From Actinophytocola gossypii (GTDB lineage: Bacteria > Actinomycetota > Actinomycetes > Mycobacteriales > Pseudonocardiaceae), in the NCBI RefSeq assembly GCF_025165815.1, contig NZ_JAFFZE010000006.1, forward strand, positions 310,001-374,000: DNA of 64,000 bases, written 5' to 3'. Both the position numbers and the translations under genes were made by a program. The first letter of the stretch is position 1, and each line of letters starts with the position of its first letter. Below, in pieces: positions 38,294-47,243 of the stretch. The notes beneath the pieces were generated by a model. The model was not told where the DNA came from, did not search any database, and saw only the letters and a program-made list of their open reading frames with translations.

Positions 38294-38337
38294 AGGTGGC
38301 CTTCGGGACGCTCGGCGTCTCGAAGGCCACCTTCAGG
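38289..38337. terminator. Bidirectional intrinsic terminator
   Basis: 17-bp perfect stem (38289-38305 with 38321-38337) capped by a further GACGC/GCGTC 5-bp stem with a 3-nt loop after one mismatch. It lies between DUF2771 (+) and the cold-shock gene (-) and overlaps the DUF2771 stop codon. Confidence 0.9.
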
Positions 38338-38340
38338 ACA

Positions 38341-38727
38341 TTACGGGTCCAGCTCCCGGGCGACGGCCCGGACGACCTCGGCGATGCGCTTGGTGGCCTT
38401 CCGGTCGGGGTAGCGGCCGCGGCGCAGGTCGGGTTGGACCTTCGCCTCCAGGAGCTTGATCATGTCCTCGACCAGCCCGTGCAACTCCTCCGCCGGCCGC
38501 CGCCGGGCCTCCGCCACGGACGGCGGCGGGTCGAGCAGCCGGACCGACAGGGCCTGCGGCCCCCGGCGCCCGTCGGCCACCCCGAACTCGATGCGCTGGC
38601 CGGCTTTCAGCCCCGGCACCCCGGCCGGCAGGGCTGACGACCGGACGTAGACGTCCTCGCCGCCATCCTGTGTGACGAACCCGAAGCCCTTCTCCGAGTC
38701 GTACCACTTGACCTTTCCGGTCGGCAC
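38341..38727 (-). CDS. cspB: Cold-shock-domain protein with C-terminal extension (CspB-like)
   Basis: 128-residue protein. Residues 1-67 are the cold-shock domain with RNP motifs KGFGFV and VYVRS (RNP2 altered from VFVH), preceded by GKVKWYDSE. The C-terminal 60 residues form helices with Arg/Lys and Leu ([21 protein letters not shown]), as in M. tuberculosis CspB (Rv0871), longer than the 67-aa CspA. It should bind single-stranded RNA. GTG 38727 is used. The terminator at 38289 is 3 bp beyond its stop. Confidence 0.9.
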   Translation of the reverse strand: MPTGKVKWYDSEKGFGFVTQDGGEDVYVRSSALPAGVPGLKAGQRIEFGVADGRRGPQALSVRLLDPPPSVAEARRRPAEELHGLVEDMIKLLEAKVQPDLRRGRYPDRKATKRIAEVVRAVARELDP

Positions 38728-38925
38728 AACGACTCACCTCCACACAGACGAACGCGCCCCAGGGCGTACCCAGGACGCGTCCGTCCAGCCTATGCCAACC
38801 AGTCTGCCAGGGGGTAGCCGGTTTGTCCGCCAGCGGCTGCGCGCGAACGCCACGAGGCGGCCAGGTCGTTGCGGAGTGGGTCACCAGCCCGCGCTTTCGT
38901 GCACAGCGTCGCGACCCGTCGGAGG

Positions 38926-40575
38926 TCAGGCGTGCCGGGCGGCGGCGATGTCCTGGAGGCCGAGCAGTTCGACCGACACCTGCCGCATCTCGACCTTGCG
39001 GATCTTGCCGGTGATCGTCATCGGGAACTCGTCCACGACGTGCACGTACCTCGGGATCTTGTAGTGCGCCAGCCGCCCGGCGCAGAACTCGCGCACCGCC
39101 TCGGGTGTCAGCGGTGAGACGCCTTCCCGCATCCGCAGCCAGACCATCAGCTCCTCGCCGTACCGCTCGTCCGGAACGCCGATCACCTGCGCGTCCAGTA
39201 CGTCCGGGTGCGTGTACAGGAACTCCTCGATCTCCCTCGGATACACGTTCTCCCCGCCCCGGATCACCATGTCCTTAATCCGCCCGGTGATGTTCAGGTA
39301 CCCGTCCTCGTCCATCACCGCGAGGTCGCCGGTGTGCATCCAGCGGGCGGCGTCGATGGCCTCGGCGGTCTTCGCCGGTTCCTCCCAGTAGCCGAGCATC
39401 ACCGAGTACCCGCGCGTGCAGAACTCGCCCGGCTCGCCGCGCGGCACGGTGCGGCCGGTTTCCGGGTCGACGACCTTGACCTCCAGGTGCGGGTGCACCC
39501 GCCCGACCGTCGACACCCGCCGCTCCACCGAGTCGTCCGCGCGGGTCTGGGTCGACACCGGCGACGTCTCGGTCATCCCGTAGCAGATGGTGACCTCGGT
39601 CATCCCCATCCGCTCGATGACCTGCTTCATCACCTCCACCGGGCACGGCGACCCGGCCATGATCCCGGTCCGCAGCGACGACAGGTCGTGCTCGCCGAAC
39701 GACGGATCGGCCAGCTCGGCGATGAACATCGTCGGCACCCCGTACAGCGACGTGCACCGCTCCTCGGCCACCGCCGCCAGCGTCGCCGCGGGGTCGAAGC
39801 CGGGCGCGGGGATCACCATGCACGCGCCGTGCGAGGTGGCCGCGAGGTTGCCCATCACCATGCCGAAGCAGTGGTAGAAGGGCACCGGGATGCAGATCCG
39901 GTCCGCCTCGGTGTACCCGCACAGCTCGCCGACGAAGTATCCGTTGTTCAGGATGTTGTGGTGCGACAGCGTCGCGCCCTTGGGGAAGCCGGTGGTGCCC
40001 GAGGTGTACTGGATGTTGATCGGGTCGTCGGCCGACAGCCCGGCCTGGATCTCGGCCAGGTGCGCCGCCGACCCGCCGCGCCCGATCGCGACCAGGCCGT
40101 GCCAGTCGGCCTCGCCGATCAGCAGCACGTCGGTCAGCGCCGGGCACTCCGGCCGGACCTCGTCGATCATGGCCGCGTAGTCGGAGCCCTTGAACGACGG
40201 CGCCGCGACGAGCGTGCGGATCCCGGCCTGCTGGAGCACGTACTTCAGCTCGTGCGTCCGGTACGCGGGGTTGATGTTGACCAGGATCGCCCCGATCTTG
40301 GCCGTCGCGTACTGCGTGAACGTCCACTCGGAACAGTTCGGCGCCCAGATCCCGACCCGGTCGCCGGCCTCCACCCCGAGGTCGACCAGGCCCAGCGCGA
40401 CCGCGTTCACCTCGTCGGCGAGCTGCCGGTACGTCCACCGCCGCCCGGACGTCCGGTCCACGAGCGCGTCCCGGTCCCCGAACGTCGCGACCGCCCGGTC
40501 GAGGTTGTCCCCGATGGTGTCACCGAGCAGCGGCTTGTCCGAGGTCCCGGACACGTAGCTTGGCCTGGTCGTCAT
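38926..40575 (-). CDS. AMP-forming acyl-CoA synthetase (FadD/medium-chain type)
   Basis: 549-residue ANL-superfamily ligase that activates a fatty or aryl acid to acyl-CoA via acyl-AMP. The P-loop is [12 protein letters not shown] near residues 200-211, then YGMTETSP near 331, the hinge/ATP motif [21 protein letters not shown] and the C-terminal catalytic Lys in ITGKIRK. Residues around [12 protein letters not shown] are standard. ATG 40575 is chosen. It is the last gene on this strand after the decayed ATP-grasp gene, 41 bp away. Chain-length preference cannot be read directly. Confidence 0.94.
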   Translation of the reverse strand: MTTRPSYVSGTSDKPLLGDTIGDNLDRAVATFGDRDALVDRTSGRRWTYRQLADEVNAVALGLVDLGVEAGDRVGIWAPNCSEWTFTQYATAKIGAILVNINPAYRTHELKYVLQQAGIRTLVAAPSFKGSDYAAMIDEVRPECPALTDVLLIGEADWHGLVAIGRGGSAAHLAEIQAGLSADDPINIQYTSGTTGFPKGATLSHHNILNNGYFVGELCGYTEADRICIPVPFYHCFGMVMGNLAATSHGACMVIPAPGFDPAATLAAVAEERCTSLYGVPTMFIAELADPSFGEHDLSSLRTGIMAGSPCPVEVMKQVIERMGMTEVTICYGMTETSPVSTQTRADDSVERRVSTVGRVHPHLEVKVVDPETGRTVPRGEPGEFCTRGYSVMLGYWEEPAKTAEAIDAARWMHTGDLAVMDEDGYLNITGRIKDMVIRGGENVYPREIEEFLYTHPDVLDAQVIGVPDERYGEELMVWLRMREGVSPLTPEAVREFCAGRLAHYKIPRYVHVVDEFPMTITGKIRKVEMRQVSVELLGLQDIAAARHA

Positions 40576-40616
40576 CGCGCACCTCCCTGTGCTCGACCCC
40601 ATCATGCCGCTCGGGG

Positions 40617-41368
40617 TCAACCGCCGAGGCCGGTCACCAGGTCCGCCGGCGCCACGGTGGCCGGGCGGTCGCTGACCTGCCCGTCGCCCAGCTCGACCAC
40701 CCGCCACCGGCCGTCCTCCCGGCGCGCCAGGTCGACGGTCGCGAACGGCAGCCCGAGGCCGGCGACCAGCGGCTCGACCCGCCGACAGGTCCAGGTCGGC
40801 CGGCGGCGGGTCGTGCGGGGTGTCCGGGTGCGGACCCACCACGCGGCAGCGGCCGCCGACCTACCAGGTGCGCGCCTCGGCCCCGGTGAACGGCTCGTAC
40901 TCGCGCAGCACGAACCCGCGGGCGAAGTCGTCGCCGCGCAGTTCGCGGAGCCGGGACGCCATCCGCCAGGCGTGCTCGCCGTCGGCGAGATCGGGTACGT
41001 ACGCGGCCTCGTCCCAGTGGTGTTTCGCCGACTTGCGGTAGTCGCGCAGCACGGCCGGGCCGCCGCCCAGCTCGGCCCTGGCCCGGTCGAAGGCGTCCCG
41101 GCCGTCACCGACCGTCCACACCGACCTCGGCGTGACCGGCGCGAGGGCGGCGTACCAGCCGGGCAGCTCGTGCGCCCGCCGGTGGGCCTCCGCGCCGGTA
41201 CGCGGGACCACACCCCGCTCGGCCAGCGCGGCGACGAAGCCGGCGTACCGGTCGGCGCCGACCATCCAGCCTCGGTACACGGCATCCTGACCAGCGGGAA
41301 CCTTGGCCACGCCGGCATCGCCGTCGCCACGGGCGAGGGCGCAGGACGTCGCCGGGCACGAGGAGCAT
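40617..41368 (-). pseudogene. Decayed ATP-grasp (DUF4343-like) gene
   Basis: Three frames together spell a typical actinobacterial ATP-grasp protein. ATG 41368 begins MLLVPGDVLRPRP; after a frame break or deletion near 41311-41340 it resumes at VAKVPAGQDAVYRGW (41310) and continues to GAEARTW. There TAG (40861-40863) replaces the expected second Trp (TGG). The same frame reads on as [15 protein letters not shown], then an extra G near 40778-40783 shifts it into [12 protein letters not shown] to the end at 40617. Three independent lesions argue for a true pseudogene rather than one sequencing error. ATG 41368 overlaps the phosphoesterase stop (TGATG), so it was translationally coupled. Confidence 0.85.
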
Positions 41369-42198
41369 CACGAAGGTTTCTCGTCCTCGGCGGGTTTCGG
41401 GTTCCAGGGGAGTGGCACGACCAGGCAGGGGCCGCCGACGAAGACGCCGCCGTCGACGCCGAGGGCCCGGCCGTCCGCGTACTCGTAGGGGCCGTCGACC
41501 AGGGCGGGCGCGATGCCGAGCTGGTCGGCGATGACGCTGTGGCCGTGCACCACCCGCTCGCCGCCCAGCACGGTCAGCAGCTGGCCGGCGGTCTCGGCGC
41601 CGTGCGGGCCGCGGAAGGCGTGCCGGGTGGTGAGTCTGCGCCACACCTCCCACCAGTCGACCAGGTCGTCGGAGCGCAGCACGGCCCGGATGCCCTCGTT
41701 GATCTCGTCGATGTCGCCGCCCCAGACCAGGTACTCGACGGTGTCCGAGTGCATCAGCAGGTGCTCGCCGACCAGCGCCACCGCCGGCCGCTCGGTCAGC
41801 CACTCGACGTGCTCGTCGGTGATCGCGTCCTGGTCGGTGGGCTGCCCGCCGTTCATCTCCCAGCTGCGGGCGAAGCTGCGCGGGCCGAAGTCGGACGGGA
41901 CGTCGGTGTCGCCGAACCGGTGCATGCCGAGCAGCAGGATCTCGTGGTTGCCGAGCAGCGCCTCGACCCGGCCACCCGCCTCCTCGGCCTCGCCGGCCAG
42001 GCGCATGACCAGGTCGATCACGCCGATGCCGTCCGGGCCGCGGTCGACGAAGTCGCCGAGGAACCAGAGGTGCGTGTCACCGCCGGACCAGGTCGTCTCC
42101 TCGTCGACCAGCCCGGCGTCGGCCAGCGCGGCGAGCAACTCGTCCAGGTGCCCGTGCACGTCGCCGACCACGAAAGTGGAGCGCGCGTCTTCCTGCAC
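41368..42198 (-). CDS. Calcineurin-like metallophosphoesterase (PPP-type)
   Basis: 276-residue phosphoesterase with all metal-binding motifs: GDVHGH near residues 12-17, GDFVDRGPD near 48-56, GNHE near 83-86 and HGHS near 218, like bacterial PrpA/ApaH-type PPP phosphatases. It should be a di-metal cytoplasmic phosphatase. ATG 42198 is used. Its TGA overlaps the ATG of the decayed ATP-grasp gene. The coupled partner is lost, so any joint role may be gone. Confidence 0.92.
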   Translation of the reverse strand: MQEDARSTFVVGDVHGHLDELLAALADAGLVDEETTWSGGDTHLWFLGDFVDRGPDGIGVIDLVMRLAGEAEEAGGRVEALLGNHEILLLGMHRFGDTDVPSDFGPRSFARSWEMNGGQPTDQDAITDEHVEWLTERPAVALVGEHLLMHSDTVEYLVWGGDIDEINEGIRAVLRSDDLVDWWEVWRRLTTRHAFRGPHGAETAGQLLTVLGGERVVHGHSVIADQLGIAPALVDGPYEYADGRALGVDGGVFVGGPCLVVPLPWNPKPAEDEKPS

Positions 42199-42238
42199 AA
42201 CGCGACAATATGCCAGGTGGGCAACGGCCGCCGGGTCC

Positions 42239-43735
42239 CTACGGTACCGGCCAGGTGTGCACCGGCTGGTTGGACGCCGCCAGCTCGACGTACCGGCGCA
42301 GCATCCCGACCAGCGCGGCGTCCCGGTCCAGGCCCCGGTCCTCCAGGCCGGCCACGGTCTCCCGCTGCCAGGTCGACCCGGTCCGCTGGGCCAGGCAGCG
42401 CTGCTCGATCACCCCGAGGTACCGCTCGCGGGCCTCGTCGGAGACCTTGCAGTCGCGCAGGCCCTCGTGCGCCATCGGCAGCAGCCGGCGCAGTACCAGC
42501 TCGTCCGGCGGCACCCAGCCGATGCCCGGCCAGTACAGCTGCGCGCCGAACGCGTGCCGGGCGCCGGCGTACAGGTTCTCCTCGGCGGCCTGGAACGACA
42601 TCTGTGTCCACAGTGGACGATCCTCGGCGGCGAGCGCGCGCTGGGCGCCGTAGAAGAACGCGGCGTTGGCGATCATGTCGAGGACGGTCGGGCCGGCCGG
42701 CAGCACCCGGTTCTCCACCCGCAGGTGCGGCACGCCGCCGACCACGTCGTACACCGGGCGGTTCCACCGCCAGATCGTGCCGTTGTGCATCCGCAGCTCG
42801 GCGAGTTTCGGCGCGGTGCCCGAGTCGAGCGCCTCGATCGGGTCCTCGTCGTCGATCTCCGGCAGCAGACCGGGGAAGTAGCGGACGTTCTCCTCGAACA
42901 GGTCGAAGATCGAGGTGATCCACCGCTCGCCGAACCACACCCTCGGCCGCACGCCCTGGTTCTTCAGTTCCTGCGGACGGGTGTCGGTGGCCTGCTGGAA
43001 CAGCGGGATCCTGGTCTCGTGCCACAGCGCCTTGCGCAGCAGGAACGGCGAGTTCGCGGCCATCGCGACCTGCACGCCGGCCAGGCACTGCGCGGCGTTC
43101 CAGTTCGGCGCGAACTCCTCCGGCGGGACCTGCAGGTGCAGCTGCGCGGACGTGCACGCGGCCTCCGGCAGGATCGAGTCGGCGCTGCTGCGCAGCCGCT
43201 CGCCGCGCTGGCCGGGGATCGCCGCGCCCTCCATGTGCAGGACCATGTCCTCACCGCGGGCGGCGAAGATCGTCTCGTTGAGCTGCGTGTAGCGGGGGTT
43301 GCCGGACAGCCACCTCGCCTTGAAGTGCTCCTCGCGCAACGTCGGCAGCATGCCGATCATCACCAGCGACGCGCCGGCGTCCCGGGCCTTGTCGTTGGCG
43401 TCGTCGAGGGAGGCGCGCACCTCCCGCTCCAGCTCGCTCGCCTCGTCGCCGGCGAGCGGGCGGGGCCGCACGTTCAGCTCCAGGTTGTGCTGGCCCAGCT
43501 CGGTGGTGAACGACGGGTCGTCGAGCTTCTCCAGTACGACGCTGTTGGCCATCGCCGGGCGCAGCGCGTCGTCCACCAGGTTCAGCTCGACCTCGAGGCC
43601 GATCTGTGGGGGTGAGGTGGAGAACCCGCCCTCGGTGAGCATCCTCGCCAAGGCGTCAAGGCACCGCTGCACCTTCGTCCGGTAGCGCTGGCGGTCCGAG
43701 CGGTCGAACACGCCGGTCGCCACATCCTGTCCCAT
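42239..43735 (-). CDS. Glutamate-cysteine ligase family (GCS2-like) enzyme
   Basis: 498-residue carboxylate-amine ligase of the glutamate-cysteine-ligase fold. The ATP/Glu site is IGLEVELNLVDD near residues 56-67, then FTTELGQHNLELNVRP, metal residues in CTSAQLHLQVPPEEF and HNGTIWRWNRPVYD. Actinobacterial members make gamma-glutamyl or related amides; the exact acceptor amine is unknown, since actinomycetes use mycothiol rather than glutathione. ATG 43735 has GGGGAGGT about 9 nt upstream and overrides a longer upstream reading. It is divergent from the SpoU gene. Confidence 0.85.
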   Translation of the reverse strand: MGQDVATGVFDRSDRQRYRTKVQRCLDALARMLTEGGFSTSPPQIGLEVELNLVDDALRPAMANSVVLEKLDDPSFTTELGQHNLELNVRPRPLAGDEASELEREVRASLDDANDKARDAGASLVMIGMLPTLREEHFKARWLSGNPRYTQLNETIFAARGEDMVLHMEGAAIPGQRGERLRSSADSILPEAACTSAQLHLQVPPEEFAPNWNAAQCLAGVQVAMAANSPFLLRKALWHETRIPLFQQATDTRPQELKNQGVRPRVWFGERWITSIFDLFEENVRYFPGLLPEIDDEDPIEALDSGTAPKLAELRMHNGTIWRWNRPVYDVVGGVPHLRVENRVLPAGPTVLDMIANAAFFYGAQRALAAEDRPLWTQMSFQAAEENLYAGARHAFGAQLYWPGIGWVPPDELVLRRLLPMAHEGLRDCKVSDEARERYLGVIEQRCLAQRTGSTWQRETVAGLEDRGLDRDAALVGMLRRYVELAASNQPVHTWPVP

Positions 43736-43851
43736 GGTCGGACCTCCCCTCGCCGGACGGGGGAAGTCCGGCGTGTGCGCGGGAGTACCAACGGTTACAT
43801 ACCCGTGAACCCTCAAGCTAGGGGCCAAAAAGGTGCACTACGACACGTCGG

Positions 43852-43892
43852 TTGTTACGCACTGCTAAACATGCGCTGGTGCGACGTAACAA
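43852..43892. promoter_or_regulatory. Interrupted palindrome in GCL-SpoU divergent promoter region
   Basis: TTGTTACG (43852-43859) and CGTAACAA (43885-43892) form an exact 8-bp inverted repeat, with GCAC/GTGC inside that extends pairing after a 2-nt bulge. The element lies about 40 bp before the SpoU start and 117 bp before the GCL start in a 197-bp divergent region. It could be an operator for both genes or a leader stem in the plus-strand transcript. Confidence 0.4.
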
Positions 43893-43932
43893 GCCGGCGG
43901 GTATGTCCGGGCGGCTCCCGCACTGTGGGACC

Positions 43933-44739
43933 ATGCGCCGTGTGATCGAGGTGCGGGACCCGGACGACGAGCGACTGGACGACTTCCGCGCCCTCACCAC
44001 CGCCGACCGCCGGCCCGACCGCCCGGGCGGGCGCGGGTTCGTGATCGCCGAGGGCGTGGTCGTGGTGCGGCGTCTGCTCGCCTCCCGCTACCCGCTGCGC
44101 GCGGTGCTCGGCGTGCCGCGCCGGATCGAGGAGCTCGCCGGCGACCTGGCGCCGCACACCGCGCCGGTGTACGCGACGTCGGCGGAGGTGATGGCCGAGG
44201 TCGTCGGGTTCCACCTGAACCGGGGCGTGCTGGCGGTCGCCGACCGGCCGGTGCCGTGGACCGCCGAGGATGTGGTGGCCGACGCGCGGCGGCTGCTGGT
44301 GCTGGAGGGCGTCGGCGACCACGAGAACCTGGGCTCGCTGTTCCGCAACGCGGCCGCGCTCGGCGTCGACGGCGTGCTGCTCGGGCCTGGCTGCTCGGAC
44401 CCGCTGTACCGGCGCAGTGTGCGGGTGTCGATGGGGAACGTGCTCGCGGTGCCGTTCGCGCCGTTGGAGCCGTGGCCGGTCGGACTGAAGTGGTTGCGGG
44501 ACAAGGGTTTCACCGTACTGGCGATGACCCCGGCGGCGGGCGCGGTGCCGGTCGGGGAGTTCGCCGGCGCCGCGCGGGTGGCGTTGCTGCTCGGGTCGGA
44601 GGGGCCCGGGCTGACCGCCGACGCGGTGGAGGCGGCGGACGCGGCGGTGCGGATCCCGATGGCGGACGGGGTCGACTCGCTGAACGTGGCCACCGCGGGG
44701 GCGGTCGCCTGCTACGCGCTCGGCGGTGCGGATGGCTGA
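43933..44739 (+). CDS. SpoU/TrmH-family RNA methyltransferase
   Basis: 268-residue SPOUT enzyme that 2'-O-methylates rRNA or tRNA. It has an N-terminal L30e-like substrate-binding domain and the knot motifs DHENLGSLFRNAAALGVDGV, LLLGSEGPGLT and IPMADGVDSLNVATAGAVACY near the C-terminus. ATG 43933 is favoured over an upstream in-frame ATG. It overlaps the DUF2537-like gene by 8 bp. M. tuberculosis Rv0881 has the same class and neighbour (Rv0882). Confidence 0.92.
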   Translation: MRRVIEVRDPDDERLDDFRALTTADRRPDRPGGRGFVIAEGVVVVRRLLASRYPLRAVLGVPRRIEELAGDLAPHTAPVYATSAEVMAEVVGFHLNRGVLAVADRPVPWTAEDVVADARRLLVLEGVGDHENLGSLFRNAAALGVDGVLLGPGCSDPLYRRSVRVSMGNVLAVPFAPLEPWPVGLKWLRDKGFTVLAMTPAAGAVPVGEFAGAARVALLLGSEGPGLTADAVEAADAAVRIPMADGVDSLNVATAGAVACYALGGADG

Positions 44740-45325
44740 CGGGGTGCTGTTGCGGATCGAGGGGGAGCGGGCGGTGCTGGTCGGTCGCGACGGCACGGCC
44801 GAGCGCGCGGTCGACCCGCGCCGGCTGCCGTTGGGCGCGGAGCTGACCGAGGCACTGCACGAGTGGGCACGGGTGGCGACCGCGGTCGGCCGGGGCGAGC
44901 AGGAGGCTGGTGCGGCCGCCGGGGCGGTGGTCACCCGCCGGGGACTGCAGCTCGCGGGCCGGGTGGCGGCGACGATGGGGGTGCCGGTCGGCTACCAGGA
45001 CCCGCTGACCGGCGAGCAGCACACGGTCGAGCCACGGCCGGAACCGGCGCGGCCGGTTCGTTCGGCGGAGCCGACGCCGTGGCTGACCGGGCTCACGGTG
45101 TCGGCGGTGAGCCTGGTGCTGGTGCTGATCACGGTGGTCACCCTGGCCGCGACCCTCGCCGAGACGCACGCGCTGCTGGCGGTGGCGTCGAACGTCGTGG
45201 TCACGGCGGGGCTGCTGCCGTCACTGTGGCTGGTGCGCCGGCAACCGGTGTGGCGCTGGGTCGCCTACGGCGTGGCCGCCGCGATCGCCATGGCCTGGCT
45301 CGCGCTCCCGTTCATCCTGGTGTGA
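44732..45325 (+). CDS. DUF2537-like membrane protein
   Basis: 197-residue protein. The first 115 residues are hydrophilic, with a small N-terminal beta-rich part; three membrane helices follow (GLTVSAVSLVLVLITVVTLAATL, VASNVVVTAGLLPSLWLV, VAYGVAAAIAMAWLALPFIL). It follows the SpoU gene with an 8-bp overlap, as Rv0882 follows Rv0881 in M. tuberculosis. ATG 44732 is chosen over GTG 44726. Function unknown; DUF assignment is by position and topology. Confidence 0.72.
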   Translation: MADGVLLRIEGERAVLVGRDGTAERAVDPRRLPLGAELTEALHEWARVATAVGRGEQEAGAAAGAVVTRRGLQLAGRVAATMGVPVGYQDPLTGEQHTVEPRPEPARPVRSAEPTPWLTGLTVSAVSLVLVLITVVTLAATLAETHALLAVASNVVVTAGLLPSLWLVRRQPVWRWVAYGVAAAIAMAWLALPFILV

Positions 45326-45462
45326 AGGCGTCGCCCTGGCGAGCGGTCATGGCCGGCGTGGTCCTCGGCGCGACCCTGCTGATCGGCGCCGTCGCGGGCC
45401 CGTACCCGGCGATGCGCGCCGCCCGCCTGTCCCGCACCGAGGCCTTCGCCCCGTCCGGCTGA
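45322..45462 (+). pseudogene. C-terminal remnant of an FtsX/MacB-like ABC permease
   Basis: A 46-codon frame from GTG 45322 to TGA 45462: a membrane helix (VVLGATLLIGAVAG) followed by PYPAMRAARLSRTEA, the hallmark last-helix and tail of FtsX/MacB-type permeases (P-x-x-RAARLxxxEALR). No upstream part of the permease is found; the DUF2537-like gene directly precedes it and overlaps by 4 bp. It is the stump of a lost gene, with the rest deleted. Confidence 0.6.
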
Positions 45463-45474
45463 GGTGCGCCGCAC

Positions 45475-46017
45475 TCACCACGGGTGTCGGGGTTGCCAGG
45501 CAGCCGGCGGCGGCATGGGGCGGGCCCGGGCCGCCCGCTTGACCGCGAGTCCCCGGGACACCCCGGGCAGGCACCACAGCACCATCAGCGCGAGGAACGG
45601 GACGAGGAACACCAGCCCCCACATGGTGTTCGAACCGCCCTCGAGCGCGCCGTGCACCACCACGCCCATCGGCCCGAGCATCAGGAGCACGCAGAGCACC
45701 CGGGGCCACTGCCGCCCGGTCGCGGTGAGCAGCGCGCACACGCCGAGCAGGGCGATCGCCGCCACGGTGACGTACATGACGATGATCAGGGTCTCGTTGT
45801 ACGCGATGGCCTCCGCGCCGCCCTTGAGTCCCTTGCCGTCGCCGGACGCGCGGCTCGCCACGCCGTCGTACCGCTCCAGGAGCTTCACGTTGTCGTGCAT
45901 CTGGACGACCCGGAGCGTGGCGACCGCGGTCAGCAACACCGACACGACGACGGTGATCCACTTGGTGGTCGTCAGCATGCGGGTCGACGGCGGTGCCGGC
46001 GGCGCGTGGTGGTACAT
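45475..46017 (-). CDS. Four-helix membrane protein of unknown function
   Basis: 180-residue membrane protein: helices near residues 18-40 (TKWITVVVSVLLTAVATLRVV), 75-98, 105-125 and 130-150, with an external loop between the first two (NVKLLERYDGVASRASGDGKG). No named domain is recognised. ATG 46017 is taken; an ATG 13 codons later is possible. It is downstream of the xylanase on the same strand with 77 bp between. It lies between the FtsX stump and the xylanase, a segment with no mycobacterial counterpart, so it may be acquired. Confidence 0.65.
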   Translation of the reverse strand: MYHHAPPAPPSTRMLTTTKWITVVVSVLLTAVATLRVVQMHDNVKLLERYDGVASRASGDGKGLKGGAEAIAYNETLIIVMYVTVAAIALLGVCALLTATGRQWPRVLCVLLMLGPMGVVVHGALEGGSNTMWGLVFLVPFLALMVLWCLPGVSRGLAVKRAARARPMPPPAAWQPRHPW

Positions 46018-46094
46018 GAATCCCTCCCGGTTCCCGGCGAGCCTAGGGACGCCGGGACCGGGAGGGGGTCAGGTGAACACCCGACAGCGCGGGT

Positions 46095-47039
46095 TCAGTT
46101 CGCGCTGCAGGAGACCGTCGGCCAGTTCCAGTTGCCGTTGTGCTGGATGGTGACGCCCCAGTTGTTGCCGTTGCCGTTGGGTCTGGCGACGAGCTGTTGC
46201 GCGCTCGGCCAGTTCGCGTCGATGTTCCAGGTCGCGATGATCGTCGCCGGCGAGGGCACGTTCATCGTCACGGTCCAGTTGTTGGCGCCGGAGACCGCGA
46301 CGTTGAGGTTGTACCGGTCGCTCCACCGGTCACCGGCCGACAGCGACGCCGTGCAGTCACCGCCGCCCGGGTCACCGCCGCCGGGGGTGCCGCCGACGGT
46401 GATGTTGGAGCTCCCGCTGCTCTGGTAGCCCTCGGTGGCCATGATCATGTAGTCGTGGTTGCCCAGGTTCATGCCGTGCCTGGCCCACGCGTCGAAGTGG
46501 TTGCCGGAGGTGATGGAACCGCCGGTTCGCTTGGCCTGGCGCACGCTCCAGTACTGCGGGAACGTCCGGATGCCGTCGATGGACGGGGCGTCGTAGCGCA
46601 TCGTGCGGTAGATGTCGTAGGTGCCGCCGTCGCTGGTGACGGTGCCCTGGTACTCGCCGGTCGGCCGGTAGGTGCCCCAGTTGTCGACGATGTAGTACTC
46701 GACGAGCGGGTTCCTGGTCCACCCGTAGAGGGTCAGGTACGAGTTGCCGGACGGGTTGAAGCTGCCCGAGTAGTTCACCGTCCGGCGCCCGCCGGTGCTC
46801 CAGCCCTTGCCGGCGACGAAGTTCCCGGTGTTGCGCCACGAGGTGCTGTAGTTCCCGCCGGAACCCAGTTCCATCGAGACGGTGCCCTGGCTGTCGGTCC
46901 AGAACGAGTAGAAGTAGCCGCCGTGGTTGCCGGTCTGGTTCTCGGTGACGGCGGCGTGGGCGATGCCGGGGGACACGGCGAGGCCCGCGGCCAGCGCCAC
47001 GACGCCGAGTCTGGTGAGGAGCCGTCTGGCACGGTTCAT
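46095..47039 (-). CDS. Secreted GH11 endo-beta-1,4-xylanase with CBM2
   Basis: 314-residue plant-cell-wall-degrading enzyme. A basic-hydrophobic signal peptide ends near Ala-His-Ala (residue 29). The GH11 jelly-roll domain spans about 33-215, with nucleophile Glu114 in PLVEYYIVD and acid/base Glu203 in [11 protein letters not shown] Gly/Thr/Pro linker ([12 protein letters not shown]) leads to a CBM2 module (about 228-314) with N- and C-terminal Cys and surface Trp residues. ATG 47039 follows a plausible promoter. GH11 catalytic domains are near 185 aa, as here. It cleaves xylan outside the cell. Confidence 0.96.
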   Translation of the reverse strand: MNRARRLLTRLGVVALAAGLAVSPGIAHAAVTENQTGNHGGYFYSFWTDSQGTVSMELGSGGNYSTSWRNTGNFVAGKGWSTGGRRTVNYSGSFNPSGNSYLTLYGWTRNPLVEYYIVDNWGTYRPTGEYQGTVTSDGGTYDIYRTMRYDAPSIDGIRTFPQYWSVRQAKRTGGSITSGNHFDAWARHGMNLGNHDYMIMATEGYQSSGSSNITVGGTPGGGDPGGGDCTASLSAGDRWSDRYNLNVAVSGANNWTVTMNVPSPATIIATWNIDANWPSAQQLVARPNGNGNNWGVTIQHNGNWNWPTVSCSAN

Positions 47040-47082
47040 ACGTGTTTCCTCCTCGTCGAGGAACGCGGTGGGGGTGCCAGTC

Positions 47083-47125
47083 AGTGTTGGTTCGGTCGCG
47101 CCGAGTTGTCAAAGATTTTCAGAAA
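47083..47125 (-). promoter_or_regulatory. Xylanase promoter with TTTCTGAAA operator-like palindrome
   Basis: On the minus strand TTGACA (47112-47107) and AACACT (47088-47083) are separated by 18 nt. Just upstream lies the exact palindrome TTTC-T-GAAA (47117-47125), reminiscent of GAAA/TTTC sites near actinomycete xylanase genes. The -35 is perfect, the -10 is weak. Confidence 0.5.
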
Positions 47126-47243
47126 CGTTGCGGTAGCCAATCGCGTCTTCTGGCGCGTCTTGCCTGCTCAACCAGGCCCGGCGTGGGACGCAGGGCCTGG
47201 CTCGTCGAGCTGTTTCGAGCGCTGATTTCCGGTACTTTTCGGC

